Translations under genes and position numbers: made by a program
The notes under the pieces: generated by a model
What the model saw: only the letters and a program-made list of their open reading frames with translations
Database searches by the model: none
Told to the model about the DNA's origin: nothing
Assembly (NCBI GenBank): GCA_013215445.1
Contig: JABSRA010000006.1
Coordinates: 1-64,000 of the forward strand
Length of the DNA: 64,000 nt
Direction of reading: 5' to 3'
DNA from: Oceanospirillaceae bacterium
Lineage (GTDB): Bacteria > Pseudomonadota > Gammaproteobacteria > Pseudomonadales > Balneatricaceae
Shown here: in pieces, positions 52,234-61,065 of the stretch
Layout: each line of letters begins with the position of its first letter
Numbering within the stretch: position 1 is the first letter of the stretch

Positions 52234-54507
52234 ATGGCTTTATTTAAAAAGAATATTTGGTTAGCTTTCTATATTACCGTCATTTTTTGGTCAATTTTCA
52301 CCACAGTTGCAGCATATTATACCTATCAAAATGTTTATCAGGATATTACTCTAGAGCAAGCGAATATAACTAAAATTTCAGCCAAGTCGCTGCAATCTTC
52401 GTTTCAGCAATATGAAACTATATTAAATCTTGTTGCAGCAGAGCTTACCAGAAGAGGCTCTCTTGATGACAAAAATTCCGTTTATAATACATTGAATACT
52501 GCGGTTGAAATGGATCAAACTATAGTGGCATTTGTGATATTTAATGTTAGGGGAGAACCAATTGTCAGTGCACCTTTATTACCTATCCCCGATCAATCGT
52601 CCTTACTTAATACTTCTCAAACAAAAGATACTTTTAAGGCAACCCTTAAAGTAGAGGGTGTGGTGCTTGGGCGTACTTATTATAGTGACATAATCGGTGA
52701 AATAATTCTGCCCTTTCGTAAAACTGTTAGGGATAGGGAAGGAAAAGTGCTGTTTGTACTTTCGCTGTCAATCAGTTTAAAAGAGGGCTTCGATTACTTT
52801 ATTAATAATGTGCAGGAAAGCCTAGTATATAATACCTTCCTATATCGAAAGATGGACCGCTATTTCCAACTCGCACCGTTTGATAAAATTTATGATAAAA
52901 ATATCTATAACTACCAAATACCTTTAGCTGTTATCAAAAAATCTATAGCATTGCCAGTTGAAAATAAAGGCGAATCCTATAATTTTATCGAACATGGTAG
53001 TGAAATTGTGTACCATGAAATCAACCTTCCTGCAAAACATTCCATTACTGCTAGTGCATATTTGGATCGCTACCAATTATGGCTGATTACTGAAGTAGAA
53101 TTCAACGTTATAAGACAGTTATTTCTACAAAAAGTAATAATTATATTGGTTCTGTATGTTTTTTCGCTTTCTATCATGTTCATTTTATTTAGAAGTATCG
53201 CTTTAAATCAGGAAAATAAAAGCAAGGCATTAACCTATCAGGCGACCCATGACTTTTTAACTAATCTATATAATCGATTTTATCTCGAACAATATTTTAA
53301 AGAATTCAAAAAGAATGAATTGTTTTCTGTGATTTTTATTAATATCGATAACTTCAAGTTGATTAACGAAAGTTACGGTCATGCTCAGGGGGATAAAATT
53401 TTAAAAGATGTCGCATTGCGTCTTAAAGATATTGTTGCAACAGACGATTTGCTGGTGCGCATTAGTAGTGATGAGTTCGTTATCGTTTCAAATGAGAATA
53501 ATCGGCCACTCATTGAATATTTTTGCCGGAAAATAGTGCAATCATTTGGAGTGGTTTTTCGTTCTGACGGTATTGAAATTGCAATTAGTGCAAGTATCGC
53601 AGTATCTTCAGCCCCTCAAGATGGAGCAACAGTCGACATTATAATGCGCAATGTCGATCTTGCAATGTATCAAGCTAAGAAAACCAAAAATTGTGTTTCG
53701 TTTTATGAACATCGACTTCTTACTGAGTATTTATATAATAATGATGTCGAGAACGAGTTAAAGAAAGCATTAGAAAAAAACGAATTTTATTTAGTATATC
53801 AACCTCAGTTGGGTATCAGCAATAATCTCAAGGGAGTTGAAGCTTTACTGCGGTGGAACAATAGTAAATTGGGAAATATACCTCCTGATATTTTTATACC
53901 TATAGCTGAAAAGTCTGGTTATATGAATATTATTGGTGAGTTTGTGATACGACGCTCATTAGAAGATGTGCATGAACTTAAACAACAGACTGGAAGGCAG
54001 TTTGATCTTTCAATTAATGTATCCGTTAAGCAGCTGCAGAATGCTGACTTTTACACCGTGATGGTTGCTTTACTGGAACGTTTTAAATTTGATGCTAGCA
54101 CTGTGCTGTTGGAAGTGACTGAAAGTGTCCTCATTGAGGATATAGAACAAGTAAGAGCGACAATTATAAAGTTGAAGGAAAGGGATTTACGCATATCACT
54201 GGATGATTTCGGTACCGGGTATTCATCCCTTACGATACTGAAAAATTTACCGATTGATGAGCTAAAAATTGATAAGAGTTTTGTTTTTGATATGCTTATT
54301 GATAGCAAAACTTTTTCAATGGTGGAAGGTATTATTGCGATATCACAAAAGCTAAAAATAATAACAGTTGCGGAAGGTATCGAAACTGAGGAAGTCAAAA
54401 AAGCCCTAAAAAATCTTGGCTGTGATATTTATCAAGGGTATTATTTTTCTAAACCGCTCAATAAAGAAGGTTTGAAGAAATATTTGCAAAATTATTTAAT
54501 CGGCTAG
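52234..54507 (+). CDS. Membrane GGDEF-EAL protein with degenerate GGDEF site, probable cyclic di-GMP phosphodiesterase
   Basis: 757 residues. Membrane segments at about 10-30 and 307-328 enclose a periplasmic sensor (dCache-like). The GGDEF domain (about 340-495) has SSDEF in place of GGDEF (residues 411-415), so it likely cannot make cyclic di-GMP. The EAL domain (about 505-750) is intact: EALLRW (Glu536), EVTESVL, LDDFGTGYSSL and EGIET. It is therefore predicted to degrade cyclic di-GMP, with the GGDEF part as a GTP sensor or scaffold. AT-rich codon use differs from its neighbours. Confidence 0.9.
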   Translation: MALFKKNIWLAFYITVIFWSIFTTVAAYYTYQNVYQDITLEQANITKISAKSLQSSFQQYETILNLVAAELTRRGSLDDKNSVYNTLNTAVEMDQTIVAFVIFNVRGEPIVSAPLLPIPDQSSLLNTSQTKDTFKATLKVEGVVLGRTYYSDIIGEIILPFRKTVRDREGKVLFVLSLSISLKEGFDYFINNVQESLVYNTFLYRKMDRYFQLAPFDKIYDKNIYNYQIPLAVIKKSIALPVENKGESYNFIEHGSEIVYHEINLPAKHSITASAYLDRYQLWLITEVEFNVIRQLFLQKVIIILVLYVFSLSIMFILFRSIALNQENKSKALTYQATHDFLTNLYNRFYLEQYFKEFKKNELFSVIFINIDNFKLINESYGHAQGDKILKDVALRLKDIVATDDLLVRISSDEFVIVSNENNRPLIEYFCRKIVQSFGVVFRSDGIEIAISASIAVSSAPQDGATVDIIMRNVDLAMYQAKKTKNCVSFYEHRLLTEYLYNNDVENELKKALEKNEFYLVYQPQLGISNNLKGVEALLRWNNSKLGNIPPDIFIPIAEKSGYMNIIGEFVIRRSLEDVHELKQQTGRQFDLSINVSVKQLQNADFYTVMVALLERFKFDASTVLLEVTESVLIEDIEQVRATIIKLKERDLRISLDDFGTGYSSLTILKNLPIDELKIDKSFVFDMLIDSKTFSMVEGIIAISQKLKIITVAEGIETEEVKKALKNLGCDIYQGYYFSKPLNKEGLKKYLQNYLIG

Positions 54508-54526
54508 GTTGTTCTTTAGCCCTTTT

Positions 54527-54645
54527 GGGATAGGCACATTTTAAAACCACTAAAACCTATATTCTTAGTGATTTTCACTAGAGAGAAGTAATTCTCTGGA
54601 TAAATACTAGACCCATGCAGGCTATACTATGGAGCCAGCAATGCC
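54527..54645 (+). repeat. Double-hairpin dispersed repeat, copy d
   Basis: GGGATAGGC head, AGTGA-TTT-TCACT, then AGAGA...TCTCT, then ACCCATGCAGGCTATACTATGG and AGCC. It starts 20 bases after the stop of the GGDEF/EAL gene, as copy c does after the decayed copy. Confidence 0.85.
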
Positions 54646-54814
54646 CATGTAAATCGCGAAGAGAGCCTTCAGCCCATGTGGATTCAATTAGTCGCCGCTA
54701 CATACCGTATATCCTTATACATAAAAATAAATCAGTTCGGATCTTTTAATGTTTTAAATTATTAACAATAGGATTGTTTTACAAAGTCGAGCTACTTTAG
54801 GACAGCCATAAATT

Positions 54815-55075
54815 AATTTTGCTGCCAGCCATTGCGCCTCTATTCCCGTAACGCTGCTACAGAGCATCTCGTTTGGTTACGATAAGGGAACTGTTACCGG
54901 TACTGACAAAAGCGGCAGGCGTGGGCTCTTTGAGATAGCCGCTAATGGAACCACCTTTTGACCAAGTTAGTGAATTTCTCTACAGTCTACAGAGGCGATT
55001 ATTAGGCGTATTACAAGAGTGCCAATACATGCCCTCGACTCCGATACCCTATTAGATATCGACGTTAGTGGTAGC
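54815..55075 (+). pseudogene. Sigma-54 activator (AAA+) pseudogene, part before the IS element
   Basis: Readable with frameshifts: CASIPVTLLQS, FGYDKGTVTGTDKSGRRGLFEIAANGTTF, then SLQRRLLGVLQEC and DSDTLLDIDV. These match the AAA+ domain of enhancer-binding proteins (GAFTGA region is GTVTGT; then Walker B surroundings and VDVRVIAATN). No intact frame remains. The IS3 element interrupts it right after the V-V-A part of the VIAATN motif. No N-terminal sensor part was recognised upstream. Confidence 0.8.
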
Positions 55076-55106
55076 TGACGTGGTCAAGTAATTTCAGACA
55101 ACCCAG

Positions 55107-55934
55107 TTAAGAGGCTTTTCTCATTAGATCTGTTCTTACTTCATAGTCATTTGGACTCATGTAATTTAACGTTGAGTGCAAACGACTACTATTATAAAAC
55201 ATCGTTATATAGCTCAATATATCCTGCTGAGCTTCATGCCTAGATTGATAGCTCTTCCACTGTACCCGTTCTTGTTTTAGGCTGCCGAAAAAACTTTCAG
55301 CCACAGCGTTATCCCAACAGTTTCCTTTGCGGCTCATGCTCCCTCTAAACTCTTTGTCAGTCAATAGTTTTCGATATTGAAGACTCGCGTATTGAGAGCC
55401 ACGGTCTGTATGCATAATCAACCCTGGAGCAGGCCTTCTTTGCCAAATAGCCATGGTAAGTGCATCACAGACGAGTTGAGCTTTCATGCGGGAACTCATG
55501 CTCCAACCAACAACTTTCCGCGAATAAAGGTCAATCACAACCGCTAAATATAACCAACCCTCTTGAGTCCAGATGTACGTGATGTCTGCAACATACGCAG
55601 TATTAGCCTCTTTAACATCGAATTGACGATTAAGTAAATTATCAAACAAGGGGCGCTTGTGATTGCTGTCTGTCGTGACTTTATACTTCTTTTTACTGCG
55701 CACCCAAACCCCAGCTTCTTTCATTAGTTTCGCTGTCATATACCGACTAACATGAAATCCTAGTAAATTTAATACTTTTTTTATTCGCCTTTCGCCGTAG
55801 GTATAATCACTAGCCTTAGCGGTATTGATGATGACTTTAATCATGTCGTCATGATCAGGATCGACAATTTTATTGAGATTATATTTTTGATAACTATAGA
55901 AATTATTACGTTTAACACCCAGTACTCGACACAT
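55107..55934 (-). CDS. IS3-family transposase OrfB (DDE integrase domain)
   Basis: 275 residues shown from the GTG/ATG-like start; the frame continues upstream (KYSFIAQNRKTWPIDLMCRVLGV) to meet orfA, so the active product is an OrfAB fusion made by frameshifting. DDE motifs: TYVADITYIWTQEGWLYLAVVIDLYSRKVVGW-type core (first Asp), HTDRGSQYAS (second Asp) and GNCWDNAVAESFFGSLKQE (Glu). It cuts and joins the element ends. Confidence 0.93.
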   Translation of the reverse strand: MCRVLGVKRNNFYSYQKYNLNKIVDPDHDDMIKVIINTAKASDYTYGERRIKKVLNLLGFHVSRYMTAKLMKEAGVWVRSKKKYKVTTDSNHKRPLFDNLLNRQFDVKEANTAYVADITYIWTQEGWLYLAVVIDLYSRKVVGWSMSSRMKAQLVCDALTMAIWQRRPAPGLIMHTDRGSQYASLQYRKLLTDKEFRGSMSRKGNCWDNAVAESFFGSLKQERVQWKSYQSRHEAQQDILSYITMFYNSSRLHSTLNYMSPNDYEVRTDLMRKAS

Positions 55935-55981
55935 TAAATCGATAGGCCAGGTCTTCCTGTTTTGGGCAATAAATGAATACT

Positions 55982-56275
55982 TTATTTCATTTCTTTGGCA
56001 AAGAAGACCGTCGCTTTTTTTAGTATGTCTTTTTCCATCTCAAGCCTCTTTACTTGAAATTTAAGTTTACGAATCTCTTCCTGTTCAGGCGTTAACTTAC
56101 CATTGCCTCTAAAGGCATGCCCATCGTCTTCTTTATGTTCATTAATCCAGCGGCCTAACACATTTGGGTTGATGCCTAGACTCCGAGAGGCAGCTGATCT
56201 GGTATAGTTTTGTTCAAGCACCAAATTGATTGCATCGAGTTTGAATTCTTTTGAGTATTTTTTTCTAGTGGTCAT
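55982..56275 (-). CDS. IS3-family transposase OrfA (helix-turn-helix)
   Basis: 97 residues. Helix-turn-helix of the HTH_Tnp_1 family: YSKEFKLDAINLVLEQNYTRSAASRSLGINPNVLGRWI. The second half is a leucine-zipper-like coil (EEIRKLKFQVKRLEMEKDILKKA) used for multimerisation. A run of seven A on the coding strand near LKKA is the likely frameshift point into orfB. Confidence 0.92.
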   Translation of the reverse strand: MTTRKKYSKEFKLDAINLVLEQNYTRSAASRSLGINPNVLGRWINEHKEDDGHAFRGNGKLTPEQEEIRKLKFQVKRLEMEKDILKKATVFFAKEMK

Positions 56276-56337
56276 TTTATTCTCCAGTTAAGTTATTATC
56301 TCTTAACTGGGTTGGTCGGATCTATTAGACCATGTCA

Positions 56338-56815
56338 AGCTGCCACCAACAGAAATCAGCTGGGGATGCTCGCCAACCAACGCTGTCTACCATAGACTCA
56401 ATTTATCACTGCCCTCAATCAGTCAACCAACGCCGTGATGATATCCCGCTGTTTTACCATCAATTTTTTAATACTCACAATCTCAACGTCGGCCAATACA
56501 GCCCGCTTTTGGCCAGCAGCATGCGGCTGAAGCTCAGTTATTCTTGGCCCGGCAATATCAAACCACTCGAAAATTTAGTGTACGACTCGCCACTATGCTC
56601 AGCGCCGACATGTCACTAGATGATATAGCGCGCGAGCTAAAGAAAGTATACAGGCGAGTGATAGTAGTCGCGCTACGCCTGAAAACACGGCGATAAATAT
56701 TCACCCAATGGAGTACCATTGCCGACGGGCGATGTTAGCAGCGGCCACTAACAATCGCAGCATCGCCGCCAACAAACTGGGTATCAGCCGTAGCACGTTA
56801 TGGTGAAAACTACAG
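56338..56815 (+). pseudogene. Sigma-54 activator pseudogene, part after the IS element
   Basis: Continuation of the gene broken at 55075. Read in shifting frames: AATNRN just after the junction, QRRDDIPLFYHQFFNTHNLNV, LKLSYSWPGNIKPLENLV, and a Fis-type helix-turn-helix MLAAATNNRSIAANKLGISRSTLW followed by a stop where arginine is expected. Frameshifts and stops show decay beyond the insertion itself. A 95-codon frame in this stretch is only a fragment of it. Confidence 0.82.
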
Positions 56816-56993
56816 AGGGGCCGCGCCTCACTACCTTGAGTTTATCCAGACCCGATATTACGCTGATCGGACATGGGGACAGTCGACTTGAAATTGAACC
56901 TGCTCAATACACTGCCGACAAGTTCACAAGGAATCTGTTCTTCGTCACAAAAACCAGCAGGCCATGAAAACGCCAGTATATCTGCACAGCGCA

Positions 56994-58715
56994 CTAAGCA
57001 TATTTTTCGCACTCTTTAAAGACGTGTTGCTGACAATACTCACAGACACTTGGCTGCAACAGCACAAAGATCTCTGCTATTGCCTTGCGCTTGTTGTCAT
57101 AAAACCGCTCTGGGCTGATCGCCGGGGTTAGCCCGAGCTTGAAGGCGCGCTGTTTAACCAATGGTTTCATCGCAAAAAAATATAACCCGCCCCCCTTGGC
57201 CTTCAGCTTTTTATCCAGGGCGATCAGCAAGTCTGTACCGCTTAAATCGATAAAGTTAATGCCACCGCAAAGAATTAAAACCCGACTGACATCCGGCTGA
57301 TTAACGATGTTCTCAATGCGGTTCTGAATATGGTTTACCGAGCCAAAATAGATCGACATATCTACCCTCAATACTCTCAACTGCGGGCATTGATAACCAG
57401 GATGAGCGGCCGCTTCGACAAAGCGGTGCTGTTCAACATTAAGCACCATCTCGGTAATTTCTGGTGTGGAGGTTTTAGCCAGGAACAAAATGAGGGACAT
57501 CAGTACCCCTAAATAAATAGCGAACTCCAGCTCCAGCAATAACGTCGAGAAAAAAGTGATTAACAGGACCGAAGATTCCGCTTTGCTGGTACTCAAAATC
57601 TTTTTGATCTGGGCAAAGTCGACCAAATTATACGCGACCATCAAGATCACCCCAGCCATCGCTGCGACGGGCAAATAGGCCGTCAAAGGCGCGATTAGGA
57701 GCACGATAAACATCAACAATATCGCAGAGAAAATAGCCGATAGCCCGGATTTAGCCCCCGCAGCATAGTTAACGCCAGAGCGGGTAAATGAGCCGGAGCC
57801 GGCGTAACAAGAAAAAAAACTACCGACTATATTGGACAGCCCCTGGCCAATAAACTCTTGATTCGGATAAATACGTTGCTGTGATTTAATGGCGATAGCC
57901 CTGCCGATCGAGACCGCCTCAATCAGTCCCAACAAGGCAATCGCGAAGGCTTCTGGCGCTAGTTGCTGTAGGGTTTGCCAAGATACATCCAGGACCGATA
58001 AAGGCGGTAAACCAGCGGGAATAGTGCCAACTAAGGCAATCCCCGCGTCACTGCCTATAGCCAGTGCCAGAAGACTACCGACTACCATAGCCACTAATAA
58101 GTTAGGTGCCTTGGGAGAGTATCTTTTTACCCCGATGGCGACCAGCAAAGTCCCCATGGCGACACTAAATACCGACCAATTTAATAATTCTAAATGGCTG
58201 ATTGTCGCTATCCAGCTGTGTATAAATGACAGACCATTGGCACTGGAAATAGCGGTAATATGCTGCATTTGGCTGGTCGCTATCAATATTGCAGCGCCGG
58301 CAGTGAAGCCTATCACCACGGTATGGGAAACAAAATCGACCAGTTTTCCCAGCCTCGCCAGGCCAAAGGCCAACTGATAAACCCCCGCCATTAAGGTCAG
58401 CGTTAAGGCCATGGCAATAAACTCCTCACTACCGGGTTCGGCATAACCACTGACGGAAGAGAAAACAACGATGGAGATAGCGGTGGTCGGCCCCGAGATT
58501 AAATGTTTGGATGAGCCGAACAACGCCGCGATAATGGGGGTGACCATCGCGGTATACAAGCCATACTCCGGCGGCAATCCTGCAATAGTCGCAAAGGCAA
58601 CCCCTTGCGGTAATACAATCACAGCTCCGGTTAAGCCGGCAATAAAGTCCGCTTTTATATCGTTGAAGGTTAAATACTTAAACCAGACTAAAAAGGGAAA
58701 AAAATGATATTTCAT
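56994..58715 (-). CDS. SulP-family inorganic anion transporter with STAS domain
   Basis: 573 residues. Twelve or so membrane segments fill about residues 20-410, starting with the SulP signature GLTGAVIVLPQGVAFATIAGLPPEYGLYTAMVTPIIAALFGSS. Then a STAS domain (about 430-545) with SRVLILCGGINFIDLSGTDLLIALDKKLK. The C-terminus ends in a cysteine-rich tail, VCEYCQQHVFKECEKYA. Substrates in the family include sulfate, bicarbonate and dicarboxylates; none can be chosen here. Single gene. Confidence 0.92.
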   Translation of the reverse strand: MKYHFFPFLVWFKYLTFNDIKADFIAGLTGAVIVLPQGVAFATIAGLPPEYGLYTAMVTPIIAALFGSSKHLISGPTTAISIVVFSSVSGYAEPGSEEFIAMALTLTLMAGVYQLAFGLARLGKLVDFVSHTVVIGFTAGAAILIATSQMQHITAISSANGLSFIHSWIATISHLELLNWSVFSVAMGTLLVAIGVKRYSPKAPNLLVAMVVGSLLALAIGSDAGIALVGTIPAGLPPLSVLDVSWQTLQQLAPEAFAIALLGLIEAVSIGRAIAIKSQQRIYPNQEFIGQGLSNIVGSFFSCYAGSGSFTRSGVNYAAGAKSGLSAIFSAILLMFIVLLIAPLTAYLPVAAMAGVILMVAYNLVDFAQIKKILSTSKAESSVLLITFFSTLLLELEFAIYLGVLMSLILFLAKTSTPEITEMVLNVEQHRFVEAAAHPGYQCPQLRVLRVDMSIYFGSVNHIQNRIENIVNQPDVSRVLILCGGINFIDLSGTDLLIALDKKLKAKGGGLYFFAMKPLVKQRAFKLGLTPAISPERFYDNKRKAIAEIFVLLQPSVCEYCQQHVFKECEKYA

Positions 58716-59042
58716 TCATACACCAAAATATACAACGACTGTTTCGACTACATAAGACGAAAACAGCCTCAAGATTTTTTTTGAAATGATTATATAAGCA
58801 GGGAAACAGCTGCATAAGTCCTGTCTTTAATACACGTCTTGCTGAACTTAAAAAATACAATAACCCTTTGATTTAATTAACAACATCACCTCGATCATTA
58901 TTGAACTCGTATATTTTACAGGTCAAAACATTCATCCGGCGCGCGTGCTTAATACAAAAACTAGGGGGAACAACAGCTTCAACTCTGACAATCGCCGGAA
59001 ATGCGGCTTTGCAGTCCGATATCTGCTGGACTTGCACTTAAA
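58716..59042. other. Gene-free stretch
   Basis: 327 bases between the SulP gene and the end of the meta-cleavage operon, both on the minus strand. It must hold the SulP promoter. No clear terminator, repeat or gene was seen. Confidence 0.4.
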
Positions 59043-59945
59043 CTATTTTTTGCCAAATGATGTTCCGCCGATATCGGCTAGGGCGGTAGCGACCCGGGTC
59101 ACGTTTTGCTCGCCAAAGCCCAATGCCTGAGCCAGCCGATATTGTGTCTTGGCAGCTTCACCGAGTAATACCGGTACGCCCGACGCGCCAGCGACTGCTG
59201 TATAGAGAACCAGATCTTTGGTTGCCGTATCCACGGCGAATGATTTTGCATGCTGGTCAGCGATAAGGGCAGGGGCGATAGCGTGTAGTCGCTTACTGGA
59301 TGCCATGCTTGCATCCATCGCCTGGTAAAGCGTATCCAGATTGACACCCATTTTTTGGGCAACGGTGAATGTTTCATAGAGGATCGCCGAATTAGTCAGT
59401 GTCACAGCATTATTAAGCAACTTTACCGTATGCCCGGTACCCGGACCACCTGTGAAAAACAAGTTTTTGGCGAACCCTTCGAGGACCTCTCGCGCCGCTT
59501 CAATCGCCGACTCTTCCCCACCAACAACAATACTGATGGTACCTTGCCATGTCATTTTAGGGCCGCCGAGAAGCGGTGCATCAACAAGCTGAATACCCTT
59601 CAACTTTGCCTTTGCCTGAAGGTTGCGGGTGACCGTCGGGTCACTGGTCGTGGTATCAATGATAAGTAATCCGGCGCTCCCGTTATCAATAATTCCGTCG
59701 GGTCCTTCAAACACAGCATGCACAGCAGCCATACTCGGCAGGCAAGTTATAATCACATCAGATGCAGCCGCAAGCTCTCTGCAGCTGGAAAATTCTGCTG
59801 CCCCTCGCTCGATCAAATCCTCGATACTTTCGCGGTTCCGGTGGGCAACAACAGAAAGTTTAAACCCTTGCTCAAGTAACGTTTTGCCAATCCCCTTACC
59901 CATCAGACCTGCGCCGATCAGGCCAATTCTTAGTTTTTTGTGCAT
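59043..59945 (-). CDS. NAD(P)-dependent beta-hydroxyacid dehydrogenase
   Basis: 300 residues. Rossmann motif IGLIGAGLMGKGIGKTLLEQGF, substrate motif LLIIDTTTSDPTV, and catalytic lysine in GTGHTVKLLNNAVTLTN. It belongs to the 3-hydroxyisobutyrate/tartronate semialdehyde reductase family, as does the gene at 31442-32353, but the two are only distantly alike. It lies 41 bases after the tautomerase gene and is probably the last gene of the meta-cleavage operon. Its step there is not obvious. Confidence 0.88.
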   Translation of the reverse strand: MHKKLRIGLIGAGLMGKGIGKTLLEQGFKLSVVAHRNRESIEDLIERGAAEFSSCRELAAASDVIITCLPSMAAVHAVFEGPDGIIDNGSAGLLIIDTTTSDPTVTRNLQAKAKLKGIQLVDAPLLGGPKMTWQGTISIVVGGEESAIEAAREVLEGFAKNLFFTGGPGTGHTVKLLNNAVTLTNSAILYETFTVAQKMGVNLDTLYQAMDASMASSKRLHAIAPALIADQHAKSFAVDTATKDLVLYTAVAGASGVPVLLGEAAKTQYRLAQALGFGEQNVTRVATALADIGGTSFGKK

Positions 59946-59986
59946 GATGTTGTTTTCCTCTGCGACAATCGTTATTGAGAACCGTC

Positions 59987-60202
59987 CTACGCGTTCGGAG
60001 CCTGCGCTGAACAGCTGGGGCTTTGCTGTTTGGGTTCACCCCCCACTCCCCATTGAGTCGGTGGTATGTCCTGAATAATCACTCGAACGGCCGCCCTGGG
60101 CACATCGATAGTTTCGCAGACAGCATCGGTGACTTTGGCGATAAGTGCCTGCTTTTGCTCGATTGAGCGCCCCTCTAGCATCAATACATTTATAATCGGC
60201 AT
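59987..60202 (-). CDS. dmpI: 4-oxalocrotonate tautomerase
   Basis: 71 residues: the usual 60-odd plus a short tail (PKQQSPSCSAQAPNA). Met1 is followed by Pro, the catalytic base of the family (MPIINVLMLEGRSIEQKQALIAKVTDAV), and Arg in VPRAAVRVIIQDIP. It turns 2-hydroxymuconate into its keto form ahead of decarboxylation. It follows the decarboxylase gene by about 80 bases on the same strand. Confidence 0.9.
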   Translation of the reverse strand: MPIINVLMLEGRSIEQKQALIAKVTDAVCETIDVPRAAVRVIIQDIPPTQWGVGGEPKQQSPSCSAQAPNA

Positions 60203-60282
60203 AAATTACTCCTCAGGGGCGCATCGCCCCATTACCGCTAACAATCGGCAGCCGCACTATGACGGCTGCTGTTAAGTTGGTT

Positions 60283-61062
60283 TTATTTAGCGGCAGAAGT
60301 CGTCACACTCACCGATCCCAGAGACTCGATTTCAAGACTGACATGCATGCCAGGCTCCAGTGGGATCGCCGGGGTCGCCGCACCCGCAAGTAAGACTTGT
60401 CCAGCCTGCAACGAATGCCCGTTCGCCAAAGCCAAACGCACCGCATCAATGATACTGCGCCCAGGATGGCCCATGATTGCCGCTGAGGAGGCGCAGCTGT
60501 GAGGAACACCATTCACTGACATCACCATGCCGAGATTGGCAATATTAGCTGGCAACTCAATAAACTGACCGATGATGTAGCCAGATGATGAACAGTTGTC
60601 GGCCAGTACATCTGCCAGTGAAAATTTAAAGTTTTTGTAGCGAGAATCAATAATTTCCAGTGCTGGAGCTATGCCATCTACTGCCATCATCACCTCACTC
60701 AGATCACAGTTTCTCGTCAGAGAGCGCGACAGGCGAAAAGCGATCTCCGGCTCTATCCGCGGGTGGATAAAGCGACCAGGATCGATCACTTGTCCATCGT
60801 TTATAGCCATGCTCTGGGTCAGGCGCCCCAGAATTCGGTCGAATACTCCCATCTGTTCGGCTTTTTCACGGCTGGTAAAACCCATTTTTACACCGGTAAT
60901 ACTATCGCCTCGATCGACTCGATGCTGAATTAACGCATTTTGAATGATATAGGCTTGCTGTTCATCAAAGTTATGCTCAAGACTGAGCTGCGTGATAGCG
61001 ACACGTTCAGTCGCTGCTATATCCAGATTCCTGGACAGTTGTTCAATCATTAAATTATTCAT
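60283..61062 (-). CDS. dmpH: 4-oxalocrotonate (2-oxo-3-hexenedioate) decarboxylase
   Basis: 259 residues of the fumarylacetoacetase-like hydratase/decarboxylase family. Markers: GVKMGFTSREKAEQMGV, PRIEPEIAFRLSR (metal-binding Glu), EIIDSRYKNFKFSLADVLADNCSSSGYIIG. The GxKMGxTSRxKxxQMGV pattern fits the decarboxylase (XylI/DmpH) and not the hydratase. It gives 2-oxopent-4-enoate. It starts 3 bases after the aldolase stop. Confidence 0.88.
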   Translation of the reverse strand: MNNLMIEQLSRNLDIAATERVAITQLSLEHNFDEQQAYIIQNALIQHRVDRGDSITGVKMGFTSREKAEQMGVFDRILGRLTQSMAINDGQVIDPGRFIHPRIEPEIAFRLSRSLTRNCDLSEVMMAVDGIAPALEIIDSRYKNFKFSLADVLADNCSSSGYIIGQFIELPANIANLGMVMSVNGVPHSCASSAAIMGHPGRSIIDAVRLALANGHSLQAGQVLLAGAATPAIPLEPGMHVSLEIESLGSVSVTTSAAK

Positions 61063-61065
61063 TTA

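Larger units (their letters stand above)
55076..56337 (-). mobile_element. Complete IS3-family insertion sequence, 1262 bases
   Basis: The ends are 38-base imperfect inverted repeats beginning TGAC. The inner 15 bases (CTCTTAACTGGGTTG on the right) are identical. A 3-base target duplication AGC flanks the element (55073-55075 and 56338-56340). It has the usual orfA and orfB on the minus strand with an A-run (56015-56021) for programmed frameshifting. It looks intact and sits in a sigma-54 activator pseudogene. Confidence 0.93.
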
